64,000 bases of DNA from JAVVHH01 sp965199585 (GTDB lineage: Bacteria; Pseudomonadota; Alphaproteobacteria; Acetobacterales; Acetobacteraceae), in assembly GCA_965199585.1 (NCBI GenBank), contig CBDASI010000002.1, positions 2,170,001 to 2,234,000 on the forward strand. Reading direction: 5' to 3'. Below the pieces are notes generated by a model. It was not told where the DNA came from. It ran no database searches and saw only the letters and a list, made by a program, of their open reading frames with translations. Shown piece after piece: positions 44,036 through 53,030 of this stretch (its first letter is position 1; each line of letters opens with the position of its first letter). The translations under genes and the position numbers were made by a program.

Positions 44036-45796
44036 CTAATCGCCGATTGCGGCGCCCGCGGGACCGCGTGGGTCGTGGGCGCCGAAGAGGGTTGCGCCGG
44101 GAAGGTCGGGTAGGCCGAGATTGAGCGACTGGGCGGAGCCGAACCCGGTCGGCGTCAGCCGCGGTGCGCCGGCGGTGATGCCTTCGGCGACGCCGAACGG
44201 GGCGCTCTCGGTGAAGCCGTAGCCGCGTTGCTCGAGCATCGCCTTGGTGTCCGGCGAGAGGGCGAAACGCTCGATGTAGACGGTGTCGGGCAGCATCTGA
44301 TGGTGGATGCGCGGCGCGTCGATGGCTTCCTGCACCGTCATGCCGTGATCGATCACGTTCACGATCGCCTCGAGCGTGATGGTGATGATGCGGGGGCCGC
44401 CGGGGCTGCCGATCACCAGGACGGGCTTGCCGTCGCGGCTGACGATGGTGGGCGTCATGGAGCTGAGCGGGGTTTTGCCGGGGGCGATGGCGTTGGCTTC
44501 GCCCTGGACGAGGCCGAACATGTTGGGCGCGCCGGGCTTGCTGGTGAAGTCGTCCATCTCGTTGTTGAGCAGGATCCCGGTGCCGGCGGCGACGCGGTGG
44601 ATGCCGAACCAATCGTTGAGCGTGTAGGTGACCGAGACGGCGTTGCCGTCGGTGTCCATGACCGAGAACTGCGTCGTGTTCATGCCCTCGTGCGGCGGCG
44701 CGCCGTCGTGGAACGAGGCGGACGGGGTGGCGCGCTCGGGGTCGATGACGGCGCGGATGCGGGCGGCGTAGGCCTTGTCGAGCAGGTGGTCGACCGGGTT
44801 CTGCACGAAGTCGGGGTCGCCCAAGCGGGAATTGCGGTCGTAGAACGCGTGCCGCATAGCCTCGACGAGAAAATGGATCTCAGCGGCGCCATGAAAGCCG
44901 AGCGCGTGCAGATCGTAGCCCTCGAGGATGTTCAGGATCTCGCACAGTACGACGCCGCCGGAGCTCGGGGGCGGCGCCGACTGCACGAGGAAGCCGCGAT
45001 AGGTGCAGGCGACCGGTGGCATCTCGCGGATGCGGTAGGCCTCGAAATCGGCCCTTTGCAGGATGCCGCCGGCGGCTTGGCTCGCGGCGACGATCGCGTC
45101 GCCGATGGGGCCGCGGTACATCGCGTCGGGGCCGTCGGCCGACAGCGCTTCGAGGCTGCGGGCGAGGTCGGGCTGAATCAGGCGGTCGCCGGGCTGCAGC
45201 GGCTTGCCGCCGGGCAAGAAGATGGCCGCCGCCGCCGGGTCGCGGCGGAAGGCGTCGGTGCCGAGGCTGAGCAGGGCGACGTCGCCGGCGGTCAGCACGA
45301 AGCCCTCGCGGGCCAGGCGGATCGCCGGCGCGAGCACGGCGGCGCGGGGGAGCTTGCCGTAACGGGCGCGGGCGGCGTCGAAGCCGGCCGGCGAGCCCGG
45401 CACGCCGACGCCGAGCCAGGTATCGGTCGAGCGGCCTTTGACGATGTCACCGGCAGCGTCGAGGAACATGAACGCCGTCGCGGCGGCGGGCGCCTTCTCG
45501 CGGAAGTCGAGGAAAGTGGCGCGACCATCGGCCAGGCGCAGCGTCATGAAGCCGCCGCCGCCGAGATTGCCGGCCGCCGGATAGACCACCGCCAGCGCAT
45601 AGCCGACCGCGGCGGCCGCATCGGCCGCGTTGCCGCCCTGCTCCAGCATCTGCAGCCCGGCGGCCGACGCGAGTGCCTGCGCCGAGACGACCATGGCGTG
45701 GCGCGCGGCGATCGGCGCCGGGTTGTAGGCCCATGCGGGTCGGCTGAGAACGCAGCACAGGGTCAAGGCAGCAAGGCGCATACGCGTCATGGTCAC
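44036..45796 (-). CDS. ggt: gamma-glutamyltransferase
   Basis: A 586-residue exported Ntn-hydrolase precursor. It has a signal peptide (ending CCVLSRPAWA), the large-subunit segment GGNAADAAAAVGYALAVVYP, and the autocleavage site MNTTQFSVMD with Thr374 as the nucleophile of the mature small subunit. Further residues (GSPGGPRIITI) form the substrate pocket. It hydrolyses glutathione and other gamma-glutamyl compounds in the periplasm. A second ATG two codons downstream could be the start. It is divergent from the hydroxyacid dehydrogenase. Confidence 0.94.
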   Translation of the reverse strand: MTMTRMRLAALTLCCVLSRPAWAYNPAPIAARHAMVVSAQALASAAGLQMLEQGGNAADAAAAVGYALAVVYPAAGNLGGGGFMTLRLADGRATFLDFREKAPAAATAFMFLDAAGDIVKGRSTDTWLGVGVPGSPAGFDAARARYGKLPRAAVLAPAIRLAREGFVLTAGDVALLSLGTDAFRRDPAAAAIFLPGGKPLQPGDRLIQPDLARSLEALSADGPDAMYRGPIGDAIVAASQAAGGILQRADFEAYRIREMPPVACTYRGFLVQSAPPPSSGGVVLCEILNILEGYDLHALGFHGAAEIHFLVEAMRHAFYDRNSRLGDPDFVQNPVDHLLDKAYAARIRAVIDPERATPSASFHDGAPPHEGMNTTQFSVMDTDGNAVSVTYTLNDWFGIHRVAAGTGILLNNEMDDFTSKPGAPNMFGLVQGEANAIAPGKTPLSSMTPTIVSRDGKPVLVIGSPGGPRIITITLEAIVNVIDHGMTVQEAIDAPRIHHQMLPDTVYIERFALSPDTKAMLEQRGYGFTESAPFGVAEGITAGAPRLTPTGFGSAQSLNLGLPDLPGATLFGAHDPRGPAGAAIGD

Positions 45797-45845
45797 TCCG
45801 TCCAGACCTCGCCATTATGGGAGGCCCAGGGAGGTTCGCACCATC

Positions 45846-46820
45846 ATGAAAAACACCAAGACCGTTCTCGTCCCGCATTTCATGAGTCAGGCCGGGGTGT
45901 CGGTGCTGCGAGCGCGGCCGGATATCGAGACGGTGGTGTATCCCGCTACGATTGGCGCGGAGGAGTTCCGCACGCTATTGCCGGAGGCCAGCGGGGTGGC
46001 GCTGGGGGCGACCCGGTTCGGCCAGGCCGAGGCGGATGCCAGCCCGGCGCTTCAGGTCGTCGCGCGCATTGGCGTCGGCTTCGATGCGGTGCAGATCCCG
46101 CCGCTGACCGCGCGCGGCATCCCGCTGATGATCGCCGGGACCGCGAACTCGACCAGCGTGGCCGAGCACGCGCTGTTCATGATGATGGCGGTCGGCAAGC
46201 GCGCGCTCGAGCTGCATGCGCGGACGCGCGACGGGCTGTGGCATGACCGCACCAGCCCGCTGCCGCGGGAGCTGTCGGGCTCGACCGTGCTGGTGATCGG
46301 GTTCGGGCGGATCGGCAGCCGTACCGCCCCGCGTTGCGCGGCGATGGGAATGACCGTGCTGGTGTTCGATCCGAATGTCTCGCCGGCGGCGATCGAGGCG
46401 GCCGGCTTCGAGGCAGTGGGCGACCTCGATCCAGCGCTGGGGCGAGCGGATTACGTGACGATCCACTGCCCGCGGTCGCCGGAGACGATCGGGATGTTTG
46501 ATGCCGCCCGCCTCGCGCGGATGAAGCCCGGCGCCGTGCTGGTCAACACCGCGCGCGGCGGCATCGTCGACGAGGGCGCCTTATTGGCGGCGCTGCGGTC
46601 GGGGCAGGTGAGCGGTGCCGGGCTGGACGTGCTCGCGCAGGAGCCGCAAGGCCCGGGAAACCCGCTGCTGCACGAGCCCGGGGTGATCAGCTCGCCGCAT
46701 GTGGCAGGCGTGACGGTCGAGTCGATGGACGCGATGGGCGTCGCGACGGCTCGGAACATCCTGAGTGTGCTGGACGGGGTGCCGATCCGCGAGCACGTGG
46801 TCAATCAGGAGGTACTGTAG
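45846..46820 (+). CDS. D-2-hydroxyacid dehydrogenase (phosphoglycerate dehydrogenase-like)
   Basis: A 324-residue enzyme of the D-isomer-specific 2-hydroxyacid dehydrogenase family. The NAD site is VIGFGRIGSRTAPRCAAMGM followed by an acidic strand end (FDPN). The catalytic Arg is in VNTARGGIVDEGAL, the Glu in AQEPQG, and the His in SPHVAGVT. It lacks the C-terminal ACT domain of long SerA enzymes, so a broader 2-hydroxyacid role is possible. GGGAGG lies about 15 bases upstream of the ATG. Its end overlaps the end of the converging ArgE-like gene by 16 bases. Confidence 0.9.
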   Translation: MKNTKTVLVPHFMSQAGVSVLRARPDIETVVYPATIGAEEFRTLLPEASGVALGATRFGQAEADASPALQVVARIGVGFDAVQIPPLTARGIPLMIAGTANSTSVAEHALFMMMAVGKRALELHARTRDGLWHDRTSPLPRELSGSTVLVIGFGRIGSRTAPRCAAMGMTVLVFDPNVSPAAIEAAGFEAVGDLDPALGRADYVTIHCPRSPETIGMFDAARLARMKPGAVLVNTARGGIVDEGALLAALRSGQVSGAGLDVLAQEPQGPGNPLLHEPGVISSPHVAGVTVESMDAMGVATARNILSVLDGVPIREHVVNQEVL

Positions 46821-47923
46821 CTTCCGGAGGCGACCTCCTCGGCAATCTGGATGAAAATCGGCACGGCCTCGGCAAGGGCGGAGAGGCTGACGCGCTCGGA
46901 TGGTGTGTGCGCCTGGGCCATGTCGCCGGGGCCGAGAATCAGGCAGGGGGCCAGTGTCTGCAGTTCGGAAGCGTCGGTGCCGAAGGGAACGGTGCCGGCC
47001 GGCGCGCCGACGATGCGACTGGCGAGCGCGATCAGCGGATGGTCGGCGGGGAGTTCCGGCGGGACCGCACCGCGGAGGATGGTCAGCTCGAGGCCGTGCC
47101 GGTCGGCGGCGGACTGCACGGCGTCGATGATCGGCGCCGGGTCGATGGCGGCGCTGTAGCGATAGCGGATGCGGGCGGTTGCTTTCGGGACGGTCATGTT
47201 GATGGCTGCGCCGTGATTGTCGATCAGCGGGTTGAAGTCGCTGAACGGCGGGTCGTAGCCGGCATCCTGCAACGCGGGTTCGCTACGGAGCCGGTCGAAC
47301 AGGGTTGCCATGTCCGCCATGAACGGGAGCAGGCGCCAGTTGGCGTTCACGCCGCGGCCGCTGCTGCTGTGCGCTTGCAGGCCGGTGGCGACGGCGGCGA
47401 ACTCGATGTGGCTGCGGTGCCCGCGGATGGGGATCATGCCGGTGGGTTCCGCGATCAGGATGGCGCGTGGGGCGAAGCTGCGCGCGAGTTCACTGGTGCG
47501 GGCCATCAGGCGGGCGCCCTGCTTGGTGGTTTCCTCGTCGGCCGTGATGAACAGGGCGATGGGAACGCTGGGCGGCAGCGCCGTCGCCGCCGCGATGAGG
47601 CTCGCAAGCGGGCCCTTCATGTCGGTGCTGCCGAGGCCGAACAGCGTGTCGCCATCGACCTGACCGGACCACGGGTCGGCGCTCCAACCAACGTTCGGGA
47701 CCGTGTCCATGTGACCGCAAAAGGCCAGCCCGCCGCTGCCGCGGGCGGCGACGAGGACGCATTTGTTGACGCCGTTAGCATCCTTGTAGTCGGTGCGCTC
47801 GAGCTGGAATTCGCCCAGCTCGGCCTCGATCCGGTCGGCGATCGGCAGGTTACTTATCGCGCTGCGACTGTCGATGCGGACGAGGTCGCGTGCGAGGGTT
47901 GCGACGAACTCGTGCGTGTCCAT
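46805..47923 (-). CDS. M20 family amidohydrolase, acetylornithine deacetylase-like
   Basis: A 372-residue zinc peptidase-fold enzyme (M20/ArgE-DapE family). It has FCGHMDTVPN (first zinc His and Asp), GLGSTDMKGPLA (bridging Asp), ITADEETTKQGA (Glu-Glu) and a C-terminal histidine in GDMAQAHTPSE. Order and length match ArgE, which removes acetyl from N-acetylornithine, but DapE or a dipeptidase is hard to exclude. A perfect AGGAGGA site precedes the ATG at 47923. It is divergent from the threonine synthase-like gene and may work with neighbouring amino-acid enzymes. Confidence 0.88.
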   Translation of the reverse strand: MDTHEFVATLARDLVRIDSRSAISNLPIADRIEAELGEFQLERTDYKDANGVNKCVLVAARGSGGLAFCGHMDTVPNVGWSADPWSGQVDGDTLFGLGSTDMKGPLASLIAAATALPPSVPIALFITADEETTKQGARLMARTSELARSFAPRAILIAEPTGMIPIRGHRSHIEFAAVATGLQAHSSSGRGVNANWRLLPFMADMATLFDRLRSEPALQDAGYDPPFSDFNPLIDNHGAAINMTVPKATARIRYRYSAAIDPAPIIDAVQSAADRHGLELTILRGAVPPELPADHPLIALASRIVGAPAGTVPFGTDASELQTLAPCLILGPGDMAQAHTPSERVSLSALAEAVPIFIQIAEEVASGSYSTS

Positions 47924-47988
47924 GCCCGGTTCCTCCTGTGGTCGGGTTGACCACTTGCACGGGCGTCGGCGGCGGGCAAGGCTGAGGC

Positions 47989-49110
47989 ATGACCGAGTAT
48001 GTCGATCCGCGCAGTGGCGAGACGTTTCCACTGGAGATTCCTCGCTGGTGCGGGCGCGATCATGCGCCGCTGATGCTGTCCCGATTGCCGGGGATTGAGC
48101 GGGGCCAGATCGACGGGCGGGAACGGAGCCTGTGGCGGTATCGCGCAGCGTTCCCGTTCGCGGTCGATCGACCGATTAGCATGGGGGAGGGGTGCACGCC
48201 GCTGATCGCGCGGACGCTGTATGGCGGGGCCGCGCTGCTGAAATGCGAGTGGTTCATGCCGACGGGGAGCTTCAAGGACCGCGGCGCGTCGGTGATGCTG
48301 TCGCTACTGCGGGCGCAGGGTGTGCAGTCAGTGCTCGAGGACAGCTCGGGCAACGGCGGGGCGGCGGTGGCGGCCTATGCCGCCGCGGGCGGGATGGAGG
48401 CCACCATCATGGCACCGGCGAGCACGAGCCCGGCCAAGACGGTGCAGATGCGGGCGCATGGCGCCTCGGTCGAGCTGGTGCCGGGAACCCGGCAGGACAC
48501 GTCCGACGCGGCGATGCGCAAGGGCGGCAGCATTTTCTACGCGAGCCATAACTGGCACCCATTCTTCCTGCACGGGACGAAGACGCTGGCCTATGAGCTC
48601 TGGGAGGATCTCGGGTTCCGGGCACCGGATCACGTCGTGATCCCGTGTGGCGCCGGATCGAACGTGCTGGGCTGCGAGATCGGGTTTTCGGAGCTGCTGC
48701 GGGCGGGGCAGATCGATCGGATGCCCAAACTGTGGGCGGCGCAGCCGGAAAACTGCGGGCCGATCGCGGCGGCAGCACTGGGCCGGCCTGCCGGGATGGT
48801 GCAGCCGACGATGGCGGAGGGTACCGCGATCGCGGCGCCGATCCGGCTGCCGGAAGTCGTCGACGCACTGCGCACCACCGGCGGCGGCGGCGTCCTGATC
48901 GCGGAATCGGAGATCGCGGCAGCGATGCTGGGGCTGGCCAAGATCGGGGTGTATGTGGAGCCGACATGCGCACAGGCGGCGGCGGCATATGCGAAGCTGC
49001 TGGCGGCCGGATCGATCGGGCCAGAGGACGTGACCGTGTTGGTGCTGACCGGCACCGGGCTTAAGGCGACGCCCCGCATTGCGGACCTGCTAGGCGTCGC
49101 GCTGACGTAA
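47989..49110 (+). CDS. threonine synthase-like PLP-dependent lyase
   Basis: A 373-residue fold-type II PLP enzyme. The cofactor lysine is in FMPTGSFKDRGASVM. The phosphate-binding glycine loop is EDSSGNGGAAVAAYAAAGG, and CGAGSNVLGC and VLTGTGLKA are typical of threonine synthase and its relatives. The short N-terminal segment PRSGETFPLEIPRW corresponds to the family's extra domain. Some such proteins act on other hydroxy or keto amino acids, and the substrate is not provable here. It is divergent from the ArgE-like gene and converges on motA. Confidence 0.88.
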   Translation: MTEYVDPRSGETFPLEIPRWCGRDHAPLMLSRLPGIERGQIDGRERSLWRYRAAFPFAVDRPISMGEGCTPLIARTLYGGAALLKCEWFMPTGSFKDRGASVMLSLLRAQGVQSVLEDSSGNGGAAVAAYAAAGGMEATIMAPASTSPAKTVQMRAHGASVELVPGTRQDTSDAAMRKGGSIFYASHNWHPFFLHGTKTLAYELWEDLGFRAPDHVVIPCGAGSNVLGCEIGFSELLRAGQIDRMPKLWAAQPENCGPIAAAALGRPAGMVQPTMAEGTAIAAPIRLPEVVDALRTTGGGGVLIAESEIAAAMLGLAKIGVYVEPTCAQAAAAYAKLLAAGSIGPEDVTVLVLTGTGLKATPRIADLLGVALT

Positions 49111-49116
49111 GCCTCG

Positions 49117-49983
49117 TCAGGTGAGCTGGACCGCCTGGGCCGCGGCTTCGAGCTCCTGGAAGCTCGGCATGTGTTGCGTCGGCGCCATCTTTCGACCGGT
49201 TTCGATGCTGACCTGCGGCGCATTGCCGTGCAGATGGGTGATGAGGACGGCGCGGATCACTTCGAAGAACTGGCTTTCTTCCTCAACGACGCCTTTAAGC
49301 CGGGTCGCGAACGGGCCGGCCATGCCGTAGGCGAGCAGCACGCCGAGGAACGTGCCGACGAGTGCGCCGCCGATCATGGCGCCGAGCACGGCCGGTGGCT
49401 CGTTGATGTGCGACATCGTCTTGATCACGCCGAGCACGGCTGCGACGATCCCGAGGGCGGGAAGCGCGTCTGCGGTGCTCTGCAGCGCGTGGGCACCGTG
49501 CAACTCCTCATGCAGCGTCTTCTTGAGCTCACGGCCCATGACGTCTTCGATCTGATGCGGATCGTCCGCGTTCATGCCGAGCATGCGTAGGTAATCGCAG
49601 ATGATCGCGGTGGCGTGATGGTTGGCAAGTATGCCGGGGAAGGCCTGGAATGCGGAACTCTCGGCCGGGTTCTCGATATGCGGCTCGAGCGCCATGGCGC
49701 CTTTCGAACTGGCCAGGCGGGTGAAGAAGTAGAGCAGGCTTAGCAGTTCGACATAGCTGGCCTTCTTGTAGGAAGCGCCTTTCAGGATCTTCTTGAAGCC
49801 CGCTAACGTGTGCTTCACGTCGTGCATGCTGTTGGACATCAGGAACGTGCCGAGCGCCGCGCCGCCGATCGTCAGCATCTCGAACGGCATCGCCTCGATC
49901 AGCGGCTCCAGGCTACCGCCGGAAAGGATGTAGCTGCCGAAGACACAGGCGAGGAGGAAGCCGAAACCACCGATCGTCAGCAT
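49117..49983 (-). CDS. motA: flagellar motor stator protein MotA
   Basis: A 288-residue inner-membrane protein with the MotA layout: two N-terminal helices, a large cytoplasmic loop (residues 55-165) with FKKILKGASYKKASYVELL, then helices three and four (ADALPALGIVAAVLGVIKTM, GGALVGTFLGVLLAYGMAGP). With MotB it forms the proton-driven stator that turns the flagellum. It follows motB by six bases, the reverse of the usual motA-motB order. No other flagellar gene is in the window. Confidence 0.94.
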   Translation of the reverse strand: MLTIGGFGFLLACVFGSYILSGGSLEPLIEAMPFEMLTIGGAALGTFLMSNSMHDVKHTLAGFKKILKGASYKKASYVELLSLLYFFTRLASSKGAMALEPHIENPAESSAFQAFPGILANHHATAIICDYLRMLGMNADDPHQIEDVMGRELKKTLHEELHGAHALQSTADALPALGIVAAVLGVIKTMSHINEPPAVLGAMIGGALVGTFLGVLLAYGMAGPFATRLKGVVEEESQFFEVIRAVLITHLHGNAPQVSIETGRKMAPTQHMPSFQELEAAAQAVQLT

Positions 49984-49989
49984 GCCGGG

Positions 49990-50973
49990 CTACCGCTTGG
50001 CCACAGCGCGGTCGCGCAGCAAGACGATGGAAATGCGTCGATTAGCCGCGGCCATCGGGTCGTTGATGATCAACGGGTCACGATCGGCATTGCCGGTCAC
50101 ACTGCGAACTCGGGTCTCCGGCAGACCGGCCTCGACGAGCAGCCGACGGGTTGCGTTCGCGCGGTCCGCCGACAGATCCCAGTTGGTCTTGTCGCTGCCA
50201 CGATACTGCAGTGAGTCGGTATGTCCGGCGATGGTGATGGACTCCGGCATTTTGAGGAGGACGGGCGCGATCTTGGCGAGAACGGCGCGGGCACGATCGT
50301 TGAGGGACGAAGACCCAGTGCTGAACATCGGCGTCCGATCCGCGTCGAGAAGCTGAATGCGGAGGCCCTCGGGTGTAATGTCGATCGCCAATTGCTTGGC
50401 GACTTCGGACAGGCCCGGGTCCGCTGCGACGACGTCGCGGATCTGCCCGGCCGCGTGCTCGAACTCGCGCCGCTCGCGGCGATCCGCCTCGACCTGCTTG
50501 TCGCCCTCGCGCGGCGACTTGCTGTCGTTCTCCTTGGTGCCCGCGCGTTCCCCGCCGTCAGTGGCGCTCGGGCGCGTGGCGGTTCCCGGGACTTTTGAGG
50601 GCACTTCCGTTACCGGCATGTCCCCGGTATCGTCCTCGTCCGTCACGGGGTAAGGCTGGGATTTGGTGAGTTCGATGGCACCCTTGTCGGACGTCATCGT
50701 CCCTTCGCTGTTGGGGGTGCGTCCACCGAGCGGTGCGCCCGACCCCGACGTCGTCAGCCCGAGATGGTTCGTTGGGCTGAAGTAATCGGCCAGGCCGCGC
50801 TTCTGTTCCTGAGTGGTCGCGTTCAGCAGCCACATCAGGAGGAAGAAGGCCATCATCGCGGTAACGAAGTCGGCGTAGGCTACCTTCCATGCGCCGCCGT
50901 GATGGCCGCCTGCGACCACCTCTTCGCGCCGGACGATAATCGTCCCCTTGTCACGCTTTTTACCGCTCATCAC
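49990..50973 (-). CDS. motB: flagellar motor stator protein MotB
   Basis: A 327-residue protein with one N-terminal membrane helix containing the proton-carrying Asp35 (YADFVTAMMAFFLLMWLL). A plug region and a long Asp/Glu/Ser-rich linker follow. The C-terminal OmpA-like peptidoglycan-binding domain holds ITIAGHTDSLQYRG and the arginine-rich helix around RANATRRLLVEAG. It anchors the stator to the cell wall. It is the upstream gene of a motB-motA pair. The listed ATG is followed at once by a second ATG, either of which could be used. Confidence 0.95.
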   Translation of the reverse strand: MMSGKKRDKGTIIVRREEVVAGGHHGGAWKVAYADFVTAMMAFFLLMWLLNATTQEQKRGLADYFSPTNHLGLTTSGSGAPLGGRTPNSEGTMTSDKGAIELTKSQPYPVTDEDDTGDMPVTEVPSKVPGTATRPSATDGGERAGTKENDSKSPREGDKQVEADRRERREFEHAAGQIRDVVAADPGLSEVAKQLAIDITPEGLRIQLLDADRTPMFSTGSSSLNDRARAVLAKIAPVLLKMPESITIAGHTDSLQYRGSDKTNWDLSADRANATRRLLVEAGLPETRVRSVTGNADRDPLIINDPMAAANRRISIVLLRDRAVAKR

Positions 50974-51034
50974 TCAGCCCAGGTGTTTGAGCCAGTGTAG
51001 CGAGGAGGCGTTGACGAGAAGTTAAGAGCGGTGG

Positions 51035-52009
51035 CTACTCCGCGGCAGCGGCCAACTGCGTCGAAGCCGGCTTGAGCGTCAGGAAACGCTCGGCTTCGAG
51101 CGCCGCAATGCAACCCGTGCCGGCTGCCGTGATGGCCTGCCGCCAGTGCTTATCCTGCACGTCGCCGGCAGCGAACACCCCGGGAACCGACGTCGCCGTC
51201 TGACCCGGCGGCGTCACGATGTAGCCCTCGTCGTCCAGTTCGACCTGGCCACGAAACACGCTCGTCGTCGGCATGTGACCGATCGCGATGAAGACGCCGT
51301 CGACCGCCAGCGTCGACTCCGTCCCATCGGGCAGATTGCGCAGCCGGAGCCCGGTGACCACCTCGGGCTGGCCGCTGCCGATGACCTCCTCGACGGCACT
51401 ATTCCAGATCACCTCGACCTTTGGATGCGCGAACAGTCGGCGCTGCATGATCTTCTCGGCGCGTAGCGAGTCGCGGCGATGGATCAGCGTCACCTTGTCG
51501 GCATGATGGGTCAGGAACAGAGCCTCTTCGACGGCCGTGTTGCCGCCACCCACTACCGCGACCTGCTTGCCGCGATAGAAGAAGCCGTCGCACGTCGCGC
51601 ACGCCGACACGCCCGCGCCCTGGAGCCGCTTCTCCGACGGTAGGCCGAGCCAACGAGCCTGCGCGCCGGTTGCGATGATCACAGTGTCAGCGAGGTATGT
51701 GGTCCCGGAGTCGCCGACGATGCGGAACGGGCGGCTGGCGAAATCGACCGACATGGCGAGATCGTTGACGATGTTGGTGCCGACGTTGGCTGCCTGCGCC
51801 TGCATCTGCTCCATCAGCGCGGGACCCTCGATCGCGGTAGCGAAGCCCGGATAGTTCTCGACGTCCGTCGTGATCATCAGTTGTCCGCCGGGCTGTAGGC
51901 CGGTGAGCAGCACGGGCGATAGGTTCGCGCGGGCGGCATAGATCGCGGCCGTGTAGCCGGCCGGACCGGCACCGATGATGAGGACAGGCGTGGCGATGGT
52001 GTCTGACAT
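51035..52009 (-). CDS. trxB: thioredoxin-disulfide reductase
   Basis: A 324-residue flavoprotein that passes electrons from NADPH to thioredoxin. The FAD loop is VLIIGAGPAGYTAAIYAARA, the redox pair is Cys137-Ala-Thr-Cys140 (SACATCDGFFYRGK), the NADPH loop is VAVVGGGNTAVEEALFL, and the C-terminal FAD segment is GVFAAGDVQDKHWRQAITAA. The N-terminus at MSDTIATPVL is the family norm; the frame upstream lacks homology. It is divergent from an Lrp-type regulator, a common alphaproteobacterial arrangement. Confidence 0.97.
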   Translation of the reverse strand: MSDTIATPVLIIGAGPAGYTAAIYAARANLSPVLLTGLQPGGQLMITTDVENYPGFATAIEGPALMEQMQAQAANVGTNIVNDLAMSVDFASRPFRIVGDSGTTYLADTVIIATGAQARWLGLPSEKRLQGAGVSACATCDGFFYRGKQVAVVGGGNTAVEEALFLTHHADKVTLIHRRDSLRAEKIMQRRLFAHPKVEVIWNSAVEEVIGSGQPEVVTGLRLRNLPDGTESTLAVDGVFIAIGHMPTTSVFRGQVELDDEGYIVTPPGQTATSVPGVFAAGDVQDKHWRQAITAAGTGCIAALEAERFLTLKPASTQLAAAAE

Positions 52010-52024
52010 GCTCGCAGGATATCG

Positions 52025-52041
52025 ACCGGAGCGGCTCCGGT
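52025..52041. repeat. inverted repeat in the trxB-lrp intergenic region
   Basis: ACCGGAG-CGG-CTCCGGT, a perfect seven-base dyad with a three-base centre, lies 16 bases upstream of the trxB start. It could be an operator for the divergent Lrp-type protein or a leader hairpin. No consensus from this sequence alone. Confidence 0.45.
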
Positions 52042-52078
52042 TCAATCCTCGCTTTGGGCTTGGGCCAGAATGCCAGGC

Positions 52079-52134
52079 TTCACACCCGAGCACGCTTGTA
52101 ATTATATTGCGTAAAAACAGGAATTATAAACGGC
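52079..52134 (+). promoter_or_regulatory. AT-rich promoter region of the Lrp-type gene
   Basis: In a very GC-rich setting this stretch is AT-rich. A -35 like TTCACA (52079-52084) and a -10 like TATATT (52103-52108), 18 bases apart, would start transcription about 20 bases before the ATG. Two TATAAT words on the opposite strand could serve trxB but lack a good -35. Autoregulation by the Lrp-type protein is likely by analogy. Confidence 0.5.
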
Positions 52135-52635
52135 ATGAAGCTTGGTGAGGGCGCTCCGGAACTCGACTCGATCGATCTCTTCATAATCGCGGAGCTGCAG
52201 CGCGATGGGCGGATGACGAACGTCGAGCTCGCACGCAGGGCTGACATCACGGCGCCGCCCTGCCTGCGTCGGGTGCGTCGCCTCGAGGAAGCGGGCATCA
52301 TCCGCGGCTATCATGCGGAGACCGATGCGGCGCGACTCGGTTGGGAGATCGTGTTCTTCGCGATCGTCGGTTTGGACAGCCAGAAGGAGCAGATCTTGGC
52401 GGCGTTCGAGTCCCATGTGGCCGACTGGCCCGAGGTCCGCGAGTGTCACATGATCCGGGGTGGCGGTGACTTTCTCCTGCGGCTGGTGGCACGGGATACG
52501 GCGCATCAGAACCAACTGACACAAGGGTTGACCGCCATGCCGTCGGTCAGCCGGGTGCAAACCCTGCAGACGATCCGAACAAGCCGGAACGAGGCCGGCG
52601 TGCCGATCGCCGCCGTCAGCGACCGCCTAGCTTGA
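52135..52635 (+). CDS. Lrp/AsnC family transcriptional regulator
   Basis: A 166-residue regulator. The N-terminal helix-turn-helix reads DLFIIAELQRDGRMTNVELA and continues RRADITAPPCLRRVRRLEEA. The C-terminal half is an RAM/AsnC effector domain (GWEIVFFAIVGLDSQKEQIL, ECHMIRGGGDFLLRLVARD). Such proteins sense amino acids and bind as octamers. Its divergence from trxB suggests it controls that gene and itself. Its 3' end overlaps by 20 bases the end of the small lipoprotein gene on the other strand. Confidence 0.93.
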   Translation: MKLGEGAPELDSIDLFIIAELQRDGRMTNVELARRADITAPPCLRRVRRLEEAGIIRGYHAETDAARLGWEIVFFAIVGLDSQKEQILAAFESHVADWPEVRECHMIRGGGDFLLRLVARDTAHQNQLTQGLTAMPSVSRVQTLQTIRTSRNEAGVPIAAVSDRLA

Positions 52636-52846
52636 AGCTCAGGAAATTGTTCTGCGTCGCGAATGGCGTGTCGGCAAAGTTGGCAGCGCCGGGCGGCAGG
52701 CTGTTGAGCGGCTGGGGTTCGCTGCTGGCGTTGACTTCGCCGGTGCCGGGCGGGAACTGCGCCGAGACAAGAGGCTCGCCGCCGGGAAGCGTGCAGCCGG
52801 CCGTCGCGACTAGAGAACCAAGGCAAAGGAGCGTCGAGATCTTCAT
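52616..52846 (-). CDS. small putative lipoprotein
   Basis: A 76-residue protein with a signal peptide and lipobox VATAGC (lipidated Cys18). The mature part of about 59 residues is Pro/Gly/Asn-rich without recognised domain (PGGEPLVSAQFPPG, LNSLPPGAANFADTPF). I know no family. It likely sits in the outer membrane or periplasm. The gene stands alone between the Lrp-type gene and asd, and its end overlaps the Lrp-type gene by 20 bases. Confidence 0.65.
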   Translation of the reverse strand: MKISTLLCLGSLVATAGCTLPGGEPLVSAQFPPGTGEVNASSEPQPLNSLPPGAANFADTPFATQNNFLSFKLGGR

Positions 52847-53030
52847 GGATGGACAACAACGGCCGCGGCATTTTGTTCCAGCGTGCAGTAATCCATCATT
52901 AAGGTATGCGCGCTAAACTCCGCGCGACATTGACCCACGGATACCGACATGACTATGGCGTTCAGCACCGAGTAAACGGACAGGGACTGGCGGTCGCCCA
53001 CGTCTCCCGGTTCAAGCAACGAGAGACAGC

